A stretch of 13,083 bases of DNA from Minisyncoccota bacterium (GCA_021734725.1 JAIPIM010000084.1:1-13083); one strand, 5' to 3'; shown: positions 1 to 7,805, numbered from the stretch's first letter. Program-made: numbers and translations. The notes: generated by a model from the sequence alone, not told the origin.

Positions 1-552
1 GTCTTGAGATAGGGTACGGAAGGGGCCCCCGCTGGCTGTGAGGATTAACCTGGAGATTGTGTCGGGGGCATGCCCCTCCAGGCACTGGAAAATTGCCGAA
101 TGCTCGCTGTCAACCGGCAGAATGCGGCTGCCGCATCGCCGCGCTTCACCCATTACCAGTTCGCCGGCCATGACTAGAACTTCCTTGCTCGCTAAGGCTA
201 TATCCTTTCCGGCCCGGATGGCTGCCAGCACGGGCAACAACCCTGCCGTACCCGTGATAGCGCACAGCACCATGTCCACTTCAGGTGCCGTGACCATGGC
301 AATCAATCCATCATGATCGCTCGTAACCTCACAGTCCGAGGGAACTGCCTGCTTCAAACGGGCATGGAGGGACGGTTCGGCAATCGCCGCCCGCCGGCAC
401 CCAAATTCCTGGACCTGCTCGGCCACGCGCTTCCAGCGGCGACCGGCAGCCACCCCGCTGATCGTCAGTTCGTCATTTAAAGCACGGGCAACCCAGATTG
501 CATTCTCACCAATCGAGCCGGTTGAACCAAGTATGACAATAGTCCGTTGCAT
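1..552 (-). CDS. dxr: 1-deoxy-D-xylulose 5-phosphate reductoisomerase, N-terminal part
   Basis: Cytoplasmic enzyme that rearranges and reduces DXP to 2-C-methyl-D-erythritol 4-phosphate with NADPH, the committed step of the non-mevalonate isoprenoid pathway. Visible: the NADPH-binding loop GSTGSIG at residues 9-15; ALASKE at 119-124 (the family usually has ANKE, so Asn is Ser here); the metal/substrate motif PVDSEHSAIFQ with D148 and E150 as metal ligands; and LTASGGPF at 171-178, the start of the flexible flap. The first 184 codons are present in one open frame and the rest runs off the left edge; the family is usually 380-400 residues. The ATG at 550-552 is preceded on the minus strand by GGAG seven bases away. 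It is last of the visible genes in the purA-uppS-cdsA-dxr run, 64 nt after cdsA. UppS in the same run uses isoprenoid diphosphates derived from this pathway, so the grouping is functional. Confidence 0.96.
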   Translation of the reverse strand, partial: MQRTIVILGSTGSIGENAIWVARALNDELTISGVAAGRRWKRVAEQVQEFGCRRAAIAEPSLHARLKQAVPSDCEVTSDHDGLIAMVTAPEVDMVLCAITGTAGLLPVLAAIRAGKDIALASKEVLVMAGELVMGEARRCGSRILPVDSEHSAIFQCLEGHAPDTISRLILTASGGPFRTLSQD

Positions 553-616
553 GGTGTTACTCCAGAGGTTTGGCATGTGTAATCCCGCGCCGCACCGCTA
601 CACTGTGGCACCTGAG

Positions 617-1519
617 TCACATACCTGTCCGGAACCAGAGATAAAGGTAGAAAACGGGAGCCACGAACAGCAGACTGTCCGTCATATCAAGCACGCCCCC
701 CAGGCCGGGCAGTGCACCCGAATCTTTCACGCCGGCCGCTCGTTTGAGCGCGGATTCCGCCAAGTCGCCGAAACTCCCCAGACCCGAAAACAAAAGCCCC
801 AGCAAAATAGCACTTGCGGGCCCCACCGCGGTCCTTCCCTGAAATGTCAGAGCCCCGCCAAAACAAGCTATAAGCAACAAGGCAAGACAGACACTTGTCG
901 CAACCCCACCGGCAAAGCCTTCCCAGCTTTTGTGCGGGCTCAGAACCGGTGCCATCTTGTGGTTACCCTCAGGCCGTTTCGACGTGATCGTACCAACCGT
1001 ATAGGCACCAATATCGCCGGCCTTGGTGACCGCCAGCATAAAAAAGACCACCCACCTGCCCTCCGCGGCCAGCCCCGAACTGTAATAAAGCTTGGGAATA
1101 AACCCAAGCATCCCGTAAACGACAATCAGAGAGGCCCACGCAAACGGCAGTTCAATCATGGAATCCCGCAGGTTGGGACGTCGCATGGCCCAGACAAATG
1201 TGGTCGCAAGAAACAAAAGCCCCAGCAATAACTCGGGAGCGTACCACCCCGCCATGCCGTGACTGCGTTCAACCACGGGTCCCAGAGACACCGGCACAAC
1301 AATCACGCCAACCATAAGAATCCCGAAAAAACGGCTTACGCGGGGCATGCCTTGCCGACCAAAGCGTTCGAGCAGCCGGTTAAACTCACCGACAGCGACA
1401 GCGATCAAGCCTATGCTGAGAGCAGCAAATATCACCGCGCCGACTCGCCCGTACCAAAACAACGAAACAAACACCAGGACAGCTGCCGAAGACCCCGAAA
1501 TGAGCCGTTGTTTAAACAT
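617..1519 (-). CDS. cdsA: Phosphatidate cytidylyltransferase (CDP-diacylglycerol synthase)
   Basis: Integral membrane enzyme that makes CDP-diacylglycerol from phosphatidate and CTP, the branch point of phospholipid synthesis. 300 residues with many hydrophobic helices (for example residues 10-45, 65-85, 95-110). Family motifs: KAGDIGAYTVG, then LSPHKSWEG, and the C-terminal signature starting near residue 256 with SALKR, VKDSGALPG, then LDMTDS. The metal-binding aspartates D278 and D281 and K265-D266 are kept. The usual His of PGHGG is Leu (PGLGG) and the usual Arg of LDRxDS is Met. The open frame extends 80 codons further upstream, but that part lies within uppS, so the ATG at 1517-1519 is chosen: it starts the protein at a typical membrane N-terminus and overlaps the uppS stop by 8 nt. 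A GGAGGGG sits about 12-14 nt upstream, inside uppS. Translation is probably coupled to uppS. Confidence 0.95.
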   Translation of the reverse strand: MFKQRLISGSSAAVLVFVSLFWYGRVGAVIFAALSIGLIAVAVGEFNRLLERFGRQGMPRVSRFFGILMVGVIVVPVSLGPVVERSHGMAGWYAPELLLGLLFLATTFVWAMRRPNLRDSMIELPFAWASLIVVYGMLGFIPKLYYSSGLAAEGRWVVFFMLAVTKAGDIGAYTVGTITSKRPEGNHKMAPVLSPHKSWEGFAGGVATSVCLALLLIACFGGALTFQGRTAVGPASAILLGLLFSGLGSFGDLAESALKRAAGVKDSGALPGLGGVLDMTDSLLFVAPVFYLYLWFRTGM

Positions 1520-2291
1520 GATCGTCGGTAACCCCTCCGTAGCGTCTCTTGCGTTCACTGTAGTCCAACACTGCGCGCTTGAATTCCGCCTTACTGAAAT
1601 CGGGCCAAAGCGTGGGTGTAAACCAGAATTCCGAGTAAGATGCCTGCCACAGAAGAAAATTACTGAGGCGTTGCTCGGCGCTCGTTCGTATAATAAGATC
1701 GGGGTCTGGAAGGCCGGACGTAAAAAGATAGGAGGAAAAAAGCTCCTGTGTAATGTCATCGGGCGCCAGACGCCCAGCTACTGCATCAGCCGCAATCCGC
1801 TTAGCGGCCGTGACAATTTCGTTTCGACTGCCGTAACTCAATGCCAGCGTTAACACTCCTTGATCGTTGTCTCGCGTCCGTTCCATGACACGTTTCAGTG
1901 CCCCGCGAACACGCGAAGGCAAACGATCCAGTTGTCCCACTGCGTGCAGTCGGATGCGGTATTTCTCCAAATCCTCCACGCGTTCCTGAAGAAAGTGCCG
2001 CAACAGCCCCATCAACTGGCTGATTTCCGCTTTCGAACGACGCCAATTCTCGGTGCTGAACGCATAAAGAGTCAAGTACTTAACGTTCAGTTCCGAACAT
2101 GCTTCAACGACGCGCCGCACGGATTCCGCACCGGCTCGATGACCTTCAATCCGAGGAAGATTGCGCTGATGGGCCCACCGCCCGTTTCCATCCATTATGA
2201 TGCCCACATGGCGTGGAATACGAAGATTGTCAGACGTGCCTTCGTGTGCTCGCTTCCCGGCACCTTCGGGTTGAGCGTCTCGGACGGTCAT
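1512..2291 (-). CDS. uppS: Isoprenyl transferase (undecaprenyl diphosphate synthase family)
   Basis: Cytoplasmic cis-prenyltransferase that condenses isopentenyl diphosphate onto farnesyl diphosphate to make the C55 lipid carrier for peptidoglycan and LPS O-unit assembly. 259 residues, normal for the family. Motifs: HVGIIMDGNGRWA at residues 28-40 with catalytic D34; EGHRAG; LTLYAFSTENWRR; LALSYGSRNEI; and the C-terminal IIRTSAEQRLSNFLLWQ with the following ASYSEFWF. The usual RTSGE is RTSAE. The frame is open back to 2360, which would overlap the end of purA by about 55 nt. The ATG at 2289-2291 fits better because GGGTGA lies just upstream and purA has already stopped (TAA at 2305-2307). A hydrophilic stretch of about 25 residues precedes the domain. 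The gene sits between purA and cdsA and overlaps cdsA by 8 nt. Confidence 0.96.
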   Translation of the reverse strand: MTVRDAQPEGAGKRAHEGTSDNLRIPRHVGIIMDGNGRWAHQRNLPRIEGHRAGAESVRRVVEACSELNVKYLTLYAFSTENWRRSKAEISQLMGLLRHFLQERVEDLEKYRIRLHAVGQLDRLPSRVRGALKRVMERTRDNDQGVLTLALSYGSRNEIVTAAKRIAADAVAGRLAPDDITQELFSSYLFTSGLPDPDLIIRTSAEQRLSNFLLWQASYSEFWFTPTLWPDFSKAEFKRAVLDYSERKRRYGGVTDDHV

Positions 2292-2304
2292 GGTCCAGTC
2301 ACCC

Positions 2305-3576
2305 TTACGCCCGGAATGTTTGGGTTCGTTCCGGCCCCACCGAAACGATGCCGATATCACTTTGCAGCAATTCTTTCAGCCGGGCCAAATAGTTCTGTGT
2401 AGCCTGTGGGAGTTGGTTGTATGAACGCACTCCCGTCGTTTTCGCCCCCCAGCCCGGGCACTCCTCGTAAACCGGCACAGCCCGCTCGATATCGTCCGTA
2501 TCGCTGGGCATATCCGTAACACGTTGTCCATCAATATTGTAGGCAGTACATATCTTGATCGTGTCAAATGCATCCAGTACATCCAACTTAGTGACTGCAA
2601 TTTCATTTACACCGTTGAGCATAGCCGCGTAGCGAGTGGCAACTGCATCGAACCATCCGCAACGGCGAGGCCGCCCGGTGGTTGCACCGTATTCACTCCC
2701 GGTATCGCGCAGCAACTTCCCATCGGCATCATCGAGCTCTGTCGGGAAGGGACCGCGACCTACGCGCGTGGTGTAGGCTTTCGCAACCCCCAAAACGTGA
2801 TCGATACGATTGGGGGGAATACCGCCGCCCACACACGCCCCCCCCACCGTAGTATTGCTGCTTGTTACGTAGGGATAAGTACCGAAATCCACATCGAGCC
2901 ATGTGCCCTGCGCACCTTCAAAAAGGATGGTGTCACCCCGAGCAGCCGCGCGATGCAGCGTTAAAACCGTATCTTCAACAAGAGGCGCCAGTTTTTCGGC
3001 AACGGCCTTCACCTTGTCCCACTCGCTGTCTGTATCGACGGATTCTTCTCCGGCGTCACGGAAAATGCGATTGTAAAACTCTGCCTGAGCGCGAAAACGC
3101 TGCTCCAATCGTTGCGGATGTTTGAGGTCGGAGCCTCGAATACCAACACGGTTGACTTTGTCCGCATACGCCGGGCCAATGCCGCGTTTCGTTGTACCAA
3201 TCTTATTGTCTCCGAGCTTCCGCTCAAAGAGACCGTCGATGAGACAGTGATAACTGAATACCAGTTGGGACCGCGTACTCAGTTGTAGCCTAGGACAAAC
3301 ATCGAAGCCGCGTTTTTCCAACTCTGTGATTTCATCGTAGAGCGCCAAGGGATTGACCACAACACCGTTACCAATAACACAAAGCGAACCTTCATGCAGA
3401 ATACCGGAGGGAATCAGGTGGAGAACAAACTTCTCGTCACCGACTTCGACGGTATGCCCGGCGTTGTTGCCGCCCTGAAAGCGGACAACCACGTCTGCCT
3501 CCTCAGCCAATACATCTATGATTTTACCTTTGCCTTCGTCACCCCATTGGAGGCCCACCAATACTTGATTCGCCAT
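2305..3576 (-). CDS. purA: Adenylosuccinate synthetase
   Basis: Cytoplasmic enzyme that joins IMP and aspartate using GTP to make adenylosuccinate, the first step from IMP to AMP. 423 residues, the usual length. Motifs: GLQWGDEGKGKIID at residues 8-21 with catalytic D13; NNAGHTV with H41; GPAYADKVNRVGIR for IMP binding; VDFGTYPYVTSSNTT; GRGPFPTEL; TGRPRRCGWFDAVATRYA; and the guanine-binding TKLD. The key residues fall at the same numbers as in the E. coli enzyme. The ATG at 3574-3576 is preceded by GGGAGAAGC on the minus strand. It is the first gene of the minus-strand cluster. An intrinsic terminator pointing in the same direction lies about 90 nt before its start, and a 7-bp hairpin lies between that terminator and the ribosome binding site, so its expression may be controlled in the leader. 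Confidence 0.98.
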   Translation of the reverse strand: MANQVLVGLQWGDEGKGKIIDVLAEEADVVVRFQGGNNAGHTVEVGDEKFVLHLIPSGILHEGSLCVIGNGVVVNPLALYDEITELEKRGFDVCPRLQLSTRSQLVFSYHCLIDGLFERKLGDNKIGTTKRGIGPAYADKVNRVGIRGSDLKHPQRLEQRFRAQAEFYNRIFRDAGEESVDTDSEWDKVKAVAEKLAPLVEDTVLTLHRAAARGDTILFEGAQGTWLDVDFGTYPYVTSSNTTVGGACVGGGIPPNRIDHVLGVAKAYTTRVGRGPFPTELDDADGKLLRDTGSEYGATTGRPRRCGWFDAVATRYAAMLNGVNEIAVTKLDVLDAFDTIKICTAYNIDGQRVTDMPSDTDDIERAVPVYEECPGWGAKTTGVRSYNQLPQATQNYLARLKELLQSDIGIVSVGPERTQTFRA

Positions 3577-3600
3577 GATTCAGCTTCTCCCACACGCTTT

Positions 3601-3623
3601 TTCCGGTACTTCCGCAACCGGAA
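3601..3623 (-). repeat. 7-bp inverted repeat in the purA leader
   Basis: TTCCGGT and ACCGGAA are perfect complements separated by 9 nt, 25-47 nt before the purA start codon. On the minus strand the hairpin is followed by AAAAGC rather than a T run, so it is not a terminator. It could be a leader stem or a protein-binding site. Only the sequence symmetry supports it. Confidence 0.4.
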
Positions 3624-3666
3624 CCACCGTATTACCGCAATCGGTAGCCAGCGGAGTGTCCCGCAT

Positions 3667-3698
3667 AAAAAAAAAGCCTCTGCCACAGTTGACAGGGC
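3667..3698 (-). terminator. Intrinsic terminator oriented toward purA
   Basis: On the minus strand a G/C-rich stem (GCC-CUGUC paired with GGCAG-A-GGC, 8 pairs with one bulged A and one U-G wobble, loop of 6 nt) is followed at once by nine U residues (A run at 3667-3675 on the given strand). The wobble pair would be an A-C mismatch on the plus-strand transcript, so the element works for the minus strand. It ends transcription about 90 nt before the purA start, which fits either a leader attenuator or the 3' end of a small RNA. Confidence 0.75.
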
Positions 3699-3822
3699 AC
3701 CGTCTCGTACGCCACAGTAAACTAGGCCCGCATCCGCTAAAGTCAAACGCCTGCACGCACCCGTTTCCAGCAGACCAACGCCACTTGCCGGAGAAGAGAG
3801 AGTATTCAGGGCGCGCACGTAA

Positions 3823-3850
3823 TGGAAAATCCCGTTACGGGAACTATAAT
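3823..3850 (+). promoter_or_regulatory. Promoter candidate for the Ser/Thr kinase gene
   Basis: A consensus -10 box TATAAT at 3845-3850 and a -35-like TGGAAA at 3823-3828 (4 of 6 consensus bases) are separated by 16 nt. The start of transcription would be near 3857, leaving a leader of about 110 nt before the kinase ATG at 3967. The reverse strand reads TATAGT over the same -10 bases, so a leftward promoter sharing this site is possible, but I see no good leftward -35 at normal spacing. Confidence 0.5.
3830..3842. promoter_or_regulatory. 13-nt palindrome in the kinase promoter spacer (operator candidate)
   Basis: T-CCCGT-T-ACGGG-A is a perfect odd palindrome with a single central base, lying wholly between the -35 and -10 boxes. 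A dimeric repressor or activator could bind here. An overlapping alternative hairpin (CGTAA at 3818-3822 with TTACG at 3835-3839, and GGA with TCC inside) also exists. Confidence 0.35.
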
Positions 3851-3966
3851 TGAGGCGTGAATGTTAACTCATGCCACATCCAGTGACCGATAACCTCGTG
3901 GCTTTCATCTAGGTTCGGGCGTGCTGAAGCTTGACACTGGACATCGTTTGCCCTCTCAGAGAATTT

Positions 3967-6900
3967 ATGACCACAGCCAAACATCAGGAATTACGTCCCG
4001 GCGACATTGTCGCCGGCTATAAGGTTGAAGCGGAAATCGGCCGCGGCGCCATGGGCGTGGTGTACCGGGCCATCCAAATAAACCTGGAGAGACCGGCTGC
4101 GCTCAAAATCCTGGCCGAGGAATTCTCCCAAGACCGTGAGTACGTCAACCGCTTCTTCAATGAAGCCAAGGCTGCAGGGGCCCTGTCCCACCCAAATATC
4201 GTCCAAGCATATGACGCGGGTGTTGCGGACAATGACATCTGCTATTTCGCCATGGAGTTGGTCGATGGGGAGACTCTGCTTGAACGTATTGATCGAGAAA
4301 CTTGTCTCGCTTCATTGACGGCGCTGCGGATCGCACGGGCAGTCGCTGCCGCGCTGGATTATGGATGGAACTATCAGAAACTGACGCACGGCGACATTAA
4401 ACCAGCCAATATCATGCTCACCTCACGGGACGAAACTAAGCTCGCGGATTTTGGACTGGCAAAAATTGGCGATCATGAACTGGACGAGGAAGGCATCATC
4501 CTCACACCCCTCTATGCTGCACCGGAAGTCATTGAAGGACAAACGAACCGCGACAGTTGCAGTGCTGACATTTATTCCTTCGGAGCCACGCTCTACCATA
4601 TGCTTACCGGGACCCCTCCGTTCCCGGGTGAAGATTCAAAAGAAGTCATGCGCGCACAAGTGCAAGACCCCCTTATACCGGCACGAAACCGAAATCCCAA
4701 TGTCCCGCGTCAATTGTCCAATTACGTCGACCGGCTCATGGCAAAATCTCCGGGTGACCGTCCGCAGTCCTGGGAAAACGTGATCAGGTCCTTGGACCGC
4801 TTGCTGCAGGCGTTAGCACGTGGAGTCACTGTTGCCCAGCCCACGGCTCCTGGTCCGATTCAGGCAAAACCCACCCATCCCGCACCGGCGGCAATGCCAT
4901 CCAGACCGCCGCTAGCAAGATCCAGACGCCATACTAACAGGTCTTTCCTGGCGTGGGGTGTGCTGGCCCTCCTGTGCTTGATGTATCTGCTACTGTGGGC
5001 CTGGCATGAATCACGAACACGGCAAGCGCCGCCCACTCCGCAACCACCTCCCCAAGCACAACCGGCAATGCACACAACCTGGCAAGCATTTACCCGTCGT
5101 TTGCAGCGGGAGCAGGACCCGCAACGATGCCTGGAACTTCTACGCTTATTCCAGCAAGAACATCCTGTCATCGGCCAACAACACCTTCGCGATTTAAACC
5201 GCTTGACCCGGAACTATGAGAAACTGGTGGACGTGCAGGATGAATCAGAAGAGCCCCAGCCCCCTTCCTCAGAAGACGTCCTCACCTCGGACCAGCCCCC
5301 TAAACCGGATGTTCCGGAACTCACCTCGCCGGAAAAGCCGATAGATGAAGAACACCCCGAACCGGAGCCCCCAAGCGAACAGGGGCCCAGCTTGAGCCAA
5401 CGGAGACGACTCGAGCAACGTGTGGCGGATGATTATCTGATACTTTTGCAGAGCACTAAAGAAACGTCCTACGGAAATGCGAGAGATTTGACGCTTTTGA
5501 AGGAAGAGGCGGAAGACTGGCTCCATGAGCACCAGATCACGGGAAAATACACAACTAATGTTGAATTCCTGGCTCACACCGTGATCCCCGCCGCAAACCA
5601 CTTGACGAACGCCATAACGGACAACAAACATAGGGTGCTCGGGAAGCCGCTCCCAACCCACAAGAACCGTGAGATCAAGGATATCACAACGCAAGGGCTG
5701 GAACTGGAAGCCCGAATTGAGACGGAGACCGGTACAGTCTCGGCCGTTGAAAAGGTCATGTGGGTTAATGTCTCCCAACAGACATTGACGTGGCTCGCAG
5801 CACAGATGGTAGGCAAAGAAACCCCTTTGTCGCCAGGAGAACAACAGCCATTTCTCGCTTTCCTTCTCTTTTCAGGCAATAGCACGAAGGTCACCGAGCT
5901 TGTAGAGGCTTGGCCGGACCGTGACGGGAAACGACGCTGGTTATTGCTACTGGACGATCTATCCACGCTGGAACGTGAAAAGCATGCATTACACCTTTGG
6001 CAACAGGCCAAAGAAGCGCATGAGGCCGGGGAGTATCTCCACGCCTTCCGAACACTCGAGATACTCAACTCGAAACCTAATTACGTAAGACAACGCTATG
6101 CTGATGAAATTGATGCCGTGCGCAAGGCATGCGAAGATAATTTGCCCATAAACCGTGCATCCGAACAGCTTGCCCGGGTGCGGATACTGGTCGACACCGA
6201 TCCGTCGCAAGCCCTGACCATACTTTCCGATACCTTAGCGCGTTATGGCGCGTTGGATATCACGCCAGCAGAAGACATCGCCAACTTGCGATCCCAGGCA
6301 CTCAGGAATCTGTACGACATGCTGAGTCGACGCGACACCTCGATTCAGAGCGTCCGTTCTGTAGCTCCTCTTCCTTTTGGACCCCACTGGCTCCCACGGG
6401 GAACCGCAGCCGCGGTCTGTTTTGCCTTGGCAGAACGCGAAATGGCTCCACAAATGCCTCAAGGTTTGCTCTCCATTCTCTCGAACCTCGCACTGCTCGA
6501 CGTCGGTGACTGGCAGTCAGCCCGTCGAGCATTGGGCGAAATCCGGGATCACTCAGCGCGTGACAGCATGAACCAGCGCCTCGAACTGGCGCTGTTATAC
6601 AGTGAAGCCCTGCTTGCTGAACGCTATGGCCCAATCACTGCTGAAAATCGCAACCAATTGCGCGCGTTCCAGCACGCATGGCAAACCGCCCGTCCGTCCG
6701 AAACTGCGACAATTGCCACATTGTGCGGTGAATTCAGCATAGCCAGCGAACAAGCCGTGGATGCAACACAATTGACATGGCCCTCCGTAGAAGAACTCGG
6801 TGACAAACTGCCGCCTTCCCGCTTAAAAACAATCTGGTTGGCTCATGCCGCCGTTGCTGTCGAAAGCAATGACACTCAGGCATATGAGCAGTTGGTTCAG

Positions 6901-7686
6901 ACTTTAAAGAAAAGCTCCCAACGCTGGCGGCTCATCGGACTTTCTCCAGTGGAATGGGACGCTCTGCAGAATGCATTGCAGTGGTTTAGAGGCGAACAGC
7001 AAACCGGTGCACTTCCCTACCCAGATGCCGGCCCTGGCTCGGAATTGTTTAATCGACTCGTGTTGAGTGCTGTACTGCGGTCTGGCGTACCCAATAAAAT
7101 GGATCGTATCTTACGACACTGGGAGGCTGCTCGACAATTACCGGGACGAGGACCACTGGTGGGCAGAACATGTTTTGACATACTCCTGCTCCATGTCGGC
7201 GACTATTTGGTACGTAACGAACCGGAAACCGCGATTGAACTCGTGGAGAGTATCCTGCGCTGGCACCATCCGGACATGGCAGCTTATTACCCTCGTCTAC
7301 TGATCCTGAAATCCGGCCTCCACATGTTGGCCGACGATACCGCGGCCGCCAGGCAGGCTCTCTCCTTGATCCGCTACAGTACCGTGGCCTCCGAAACAGA
7401 ATTAACGGTCGCAGGCTATCTGGACAATCTCCCACAATCACCCGGCACCCCCGGGGAATGGGACCAGACACCATTCTGGAAGCTATGGCTTGTCTTTGCT
7501 TACAACGCTCAGAACAGTGACTGGCGAGAAGCAAGCAACGAGGTCGCCAAAATGGCGGGTCAAGCAAAATCACCTCCCAAACAACAGTTCGTTTACTATT
7601 TACGGCAGCTGTTGGAAAATCACACAGCCCACGCAGATCCCCAGCCAATCCCTGTCCCGGTTATCCCCGCTCCAATTCCAGATTGA
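3967..7686 (+). CDS. Membrane-anchored Hanks-type Ser/Thr protein kinase with a very long C-terminal region
   Basis: A protein kinase of 1239 residues. Residues 18-285 form the kinase domain: glycine loop GRGAMGVVY at 25-33, catalytic Lys K47 in AALKIL, alpha-C Glu E66, catalytic loop HGDIKPAN at 141-148 with base D143 (Gly replaces the usual Arg of HRD), DFG at 161-163 and APE at 185-187. Proline-rich linkers follow. A single membrane helix spans about 327-347, preceded by RSRRHTNR, which places the kinase in the cytoplasm. Residues 429-477 are rich in Pro and Glu. The remaining 760 or so residues have no domain I recognise; some segments look like TPR helices (around 677-700, WQQAKEAHEAGEYLHAF). 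The protein ends in a proline-rich tail. The frame is open from a TTG at 3931, but the ATG at 3967 starts a normal kinase N-terminus and is preferred; its ribosome binding site (AGAGAA) is weak. A terminator follows. Its ligand and substrate cannot be told from sequence. Confidence 0.93.
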   Translation: MTTAKHQELRPGDIVAGYKVEAEIGRGAMGVVYRAIQINLERPAALKILAEEFSQDREYVNRFFNEAKAAGALSHPNIVQAYDAGVADNDICYFAMELVDGETLLERIDRETCLASLTALRIARAVAAALDYGWNYQKLTHGDIKPANIMLTSRDETKLADFGLAKIGDHELDEEGIILTPLYAAPEVIEGQTNRDSCSADIYSFGATLYHMLTGTPPFPGEDSKEVMRAQVQDPLIPARNRNPNVPRQLSNYVDRLMAKSPGDRPQSWENVIRSLDRLLQALARGVTVAQPTAPGPIQAKPTHPAPAAMPSRPPLARSRRHTNRSFLAWGVLALLCLMYLLLWAWHESRTRQAPPTPQPPPQAQPAMHTTWQAFTRRLQREQDPQRCLELLRLFQQEHPVIGQQHLRDLNRLTRNYEKLVDVQDESEEPQPPSSEDVLTSDQPPKPDVPELTSPEKPIDEEHPEPEPPSEQGPSLSQRRRLEQRVADDYLILLQSTKETSYGNARDLTLLKEEAEDWLHEHQITGKYTTNVEFLAHTVIPAANHLTNAITDNKHRVLGKPLPTHKNREIKDITTQGLELEARIETETGTVSAVEKVMWVNVSQQTLTWLAAQMVGKETPLSPGEQQPFLAFLLFSGNSTKVTELVEAWPDRDGKRRWLLLLDDLSTLEREKHALHLWQQAKEAHEAGEYLHAFRTLEILNSKPNYVRQRYADEIDAVRKACEDNLPINRASEQLARVRILVDTDPSQALTILSDTLARYGALDITPAEDIANLRSQALRNLYDMLSRRDTSIQSVRSVAPLPFGPHWLPRGTAAAVCFALAEREMAPQMPQGLLSILSNLALLDVGDWQSARRALGEIRDHSARDSMNQRLELALLYSEALLAERYGPITAENRNQLRAFQHAWQTARPSETATIATLCGEFSIASEQAVDATQLTWPSVEELGDKLPPSRLKTIWLAHAAVAVESNDTQAYEQLVQTLKKSSQRWRLIGLSPVEWDALQNALQWFRGEQQTGALPYPDAGPGSELFNRLVLSAVLRSGVPNKMDRILRHWEAARQLPGRGPLVGRTCFDILLLHVGDYLVRNEPETAIELVESILRWHHPDMAAYYPRLLILKSGLHMLADDTAAARQALSLIRYSTVASETELTVAGYLDNLPQSPGTPGEWDQTPFWKLWLVFAYNAQNSDWREASNEVAKMAGQAKSPPKQQFVYYLRQLLENHTAHADPQPIPVPVIPAPIPD

Positions 7687-7697
7687 GACCGAGACCG

Positions 7698-7738
7698 CGT
7701 TCCGATAAGAAGGGAACGGGTGTAAGCCCCCCTTTTTT
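7698..7738 (+). terminator. Probable intrinsic terminator after the kinase gene
   Basis: Just past the kinase stop codon, GGG (7712-7714) and GGG (7718-7720) can pair with CCCCCC at 7727-7732 around the loop TGTAAG, with AAC bulged, and the stem is followed by TTTTTT at 7733-7738. A competing 6-bp hairpin CGTTCC/GGAACG (7698-7703 and 7713-7718) overlaps it. The stem is imperfect, so efficiency is uncertain, but position and U tract fit a terminator. Confidence 0.55.
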
Positions 7739-7752
7739 GTAGGCGCATATCA

Positions 7753-7780
7753 TTGTGATGCACGCTTCGTGGTTTACATT
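7753..7780 (+). promoter_or_regulatory. Weak promoter candidate for mcsA-mcsB-clpC
   Basis: TTGTGA (7753-7758) and TACATT (7775-7780) are 16 nt apart, each matching 4 of 6 consensus bases. It lies after the kinase terminator and about 65 nt before mcsA. No CtsR-type, CIRCE or sigma-32-type heat-shock element was seen. The match is poor and this is only the best candidate in the gap. Confidence 0.22.
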
Positions 7781-7805
7781 AGATATATGTACGTCAACCA
7801 ACTCT

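Larger units (their letters stand above)
3577..3966. other. Divergent intergenic region between purA and the Ser/Thr kinase gene
   Basis: This 390-nt region separates the minus-strand purA cluster from the plus-strand kinase gene. It holds, from left to right: a 7-bp inverted repeat close to the purA start, a strong minus-strand intrinsic terminator, about 120 nt with no recognisable gene, and a plus-strand promoter with an internal palindrome. No tRNA could be folded from either strand by eye. A minus-strand open frame of 100 codons (3516-3818) runs through part of it, but it overlaps purA in another frame, has no ribosome binding site and resembles nothing known. The presence of a terminator before purA means that something is transcribed leftward from about 3700-3850. 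Confidence 0.8.

Noticed and set aside
533..1231. Plus-strand open frame of 232 codons opposite cdsA
   Set aside because: It is antisense to a clear cdsA, its composition is rich in Pro, Arg, Gln and Lys as expected from the complement of a membrane protein gene, and it matches no family.
3516..3818. Minus-strand open frame of 100 codons before purA
   Set aside because: It overlaps the start of purA in another frame, crosses the terminator and U tract, and resembles no protein.
3700..3840. Minus-strand region as 6S RNA or a tRNA
   Set aside because: No cloverleaf or T-arm was found and only a few bases resemble 6S RNA; the long paired ends expected of 6S could not be drawn. Kept only as an unnamed leader or small RNA finding.
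3931..3936. TTGACA as a -35 box, and TTG as the kinase start codon
   Set aside because: There is no -10 box at 16-18 nt downstream, and the TTG start would add 12 residues without a ribosome binding site, whereas the ATG at 3967 gives a normal kinase N-terminus.
5269..5844. Minus-strand open frame of 191 codons inside the kinase gene
   Set aside because: Antisense to the continuous kinase frame in a Pro/Glu-rich region, with no start signal and no family resemblance.
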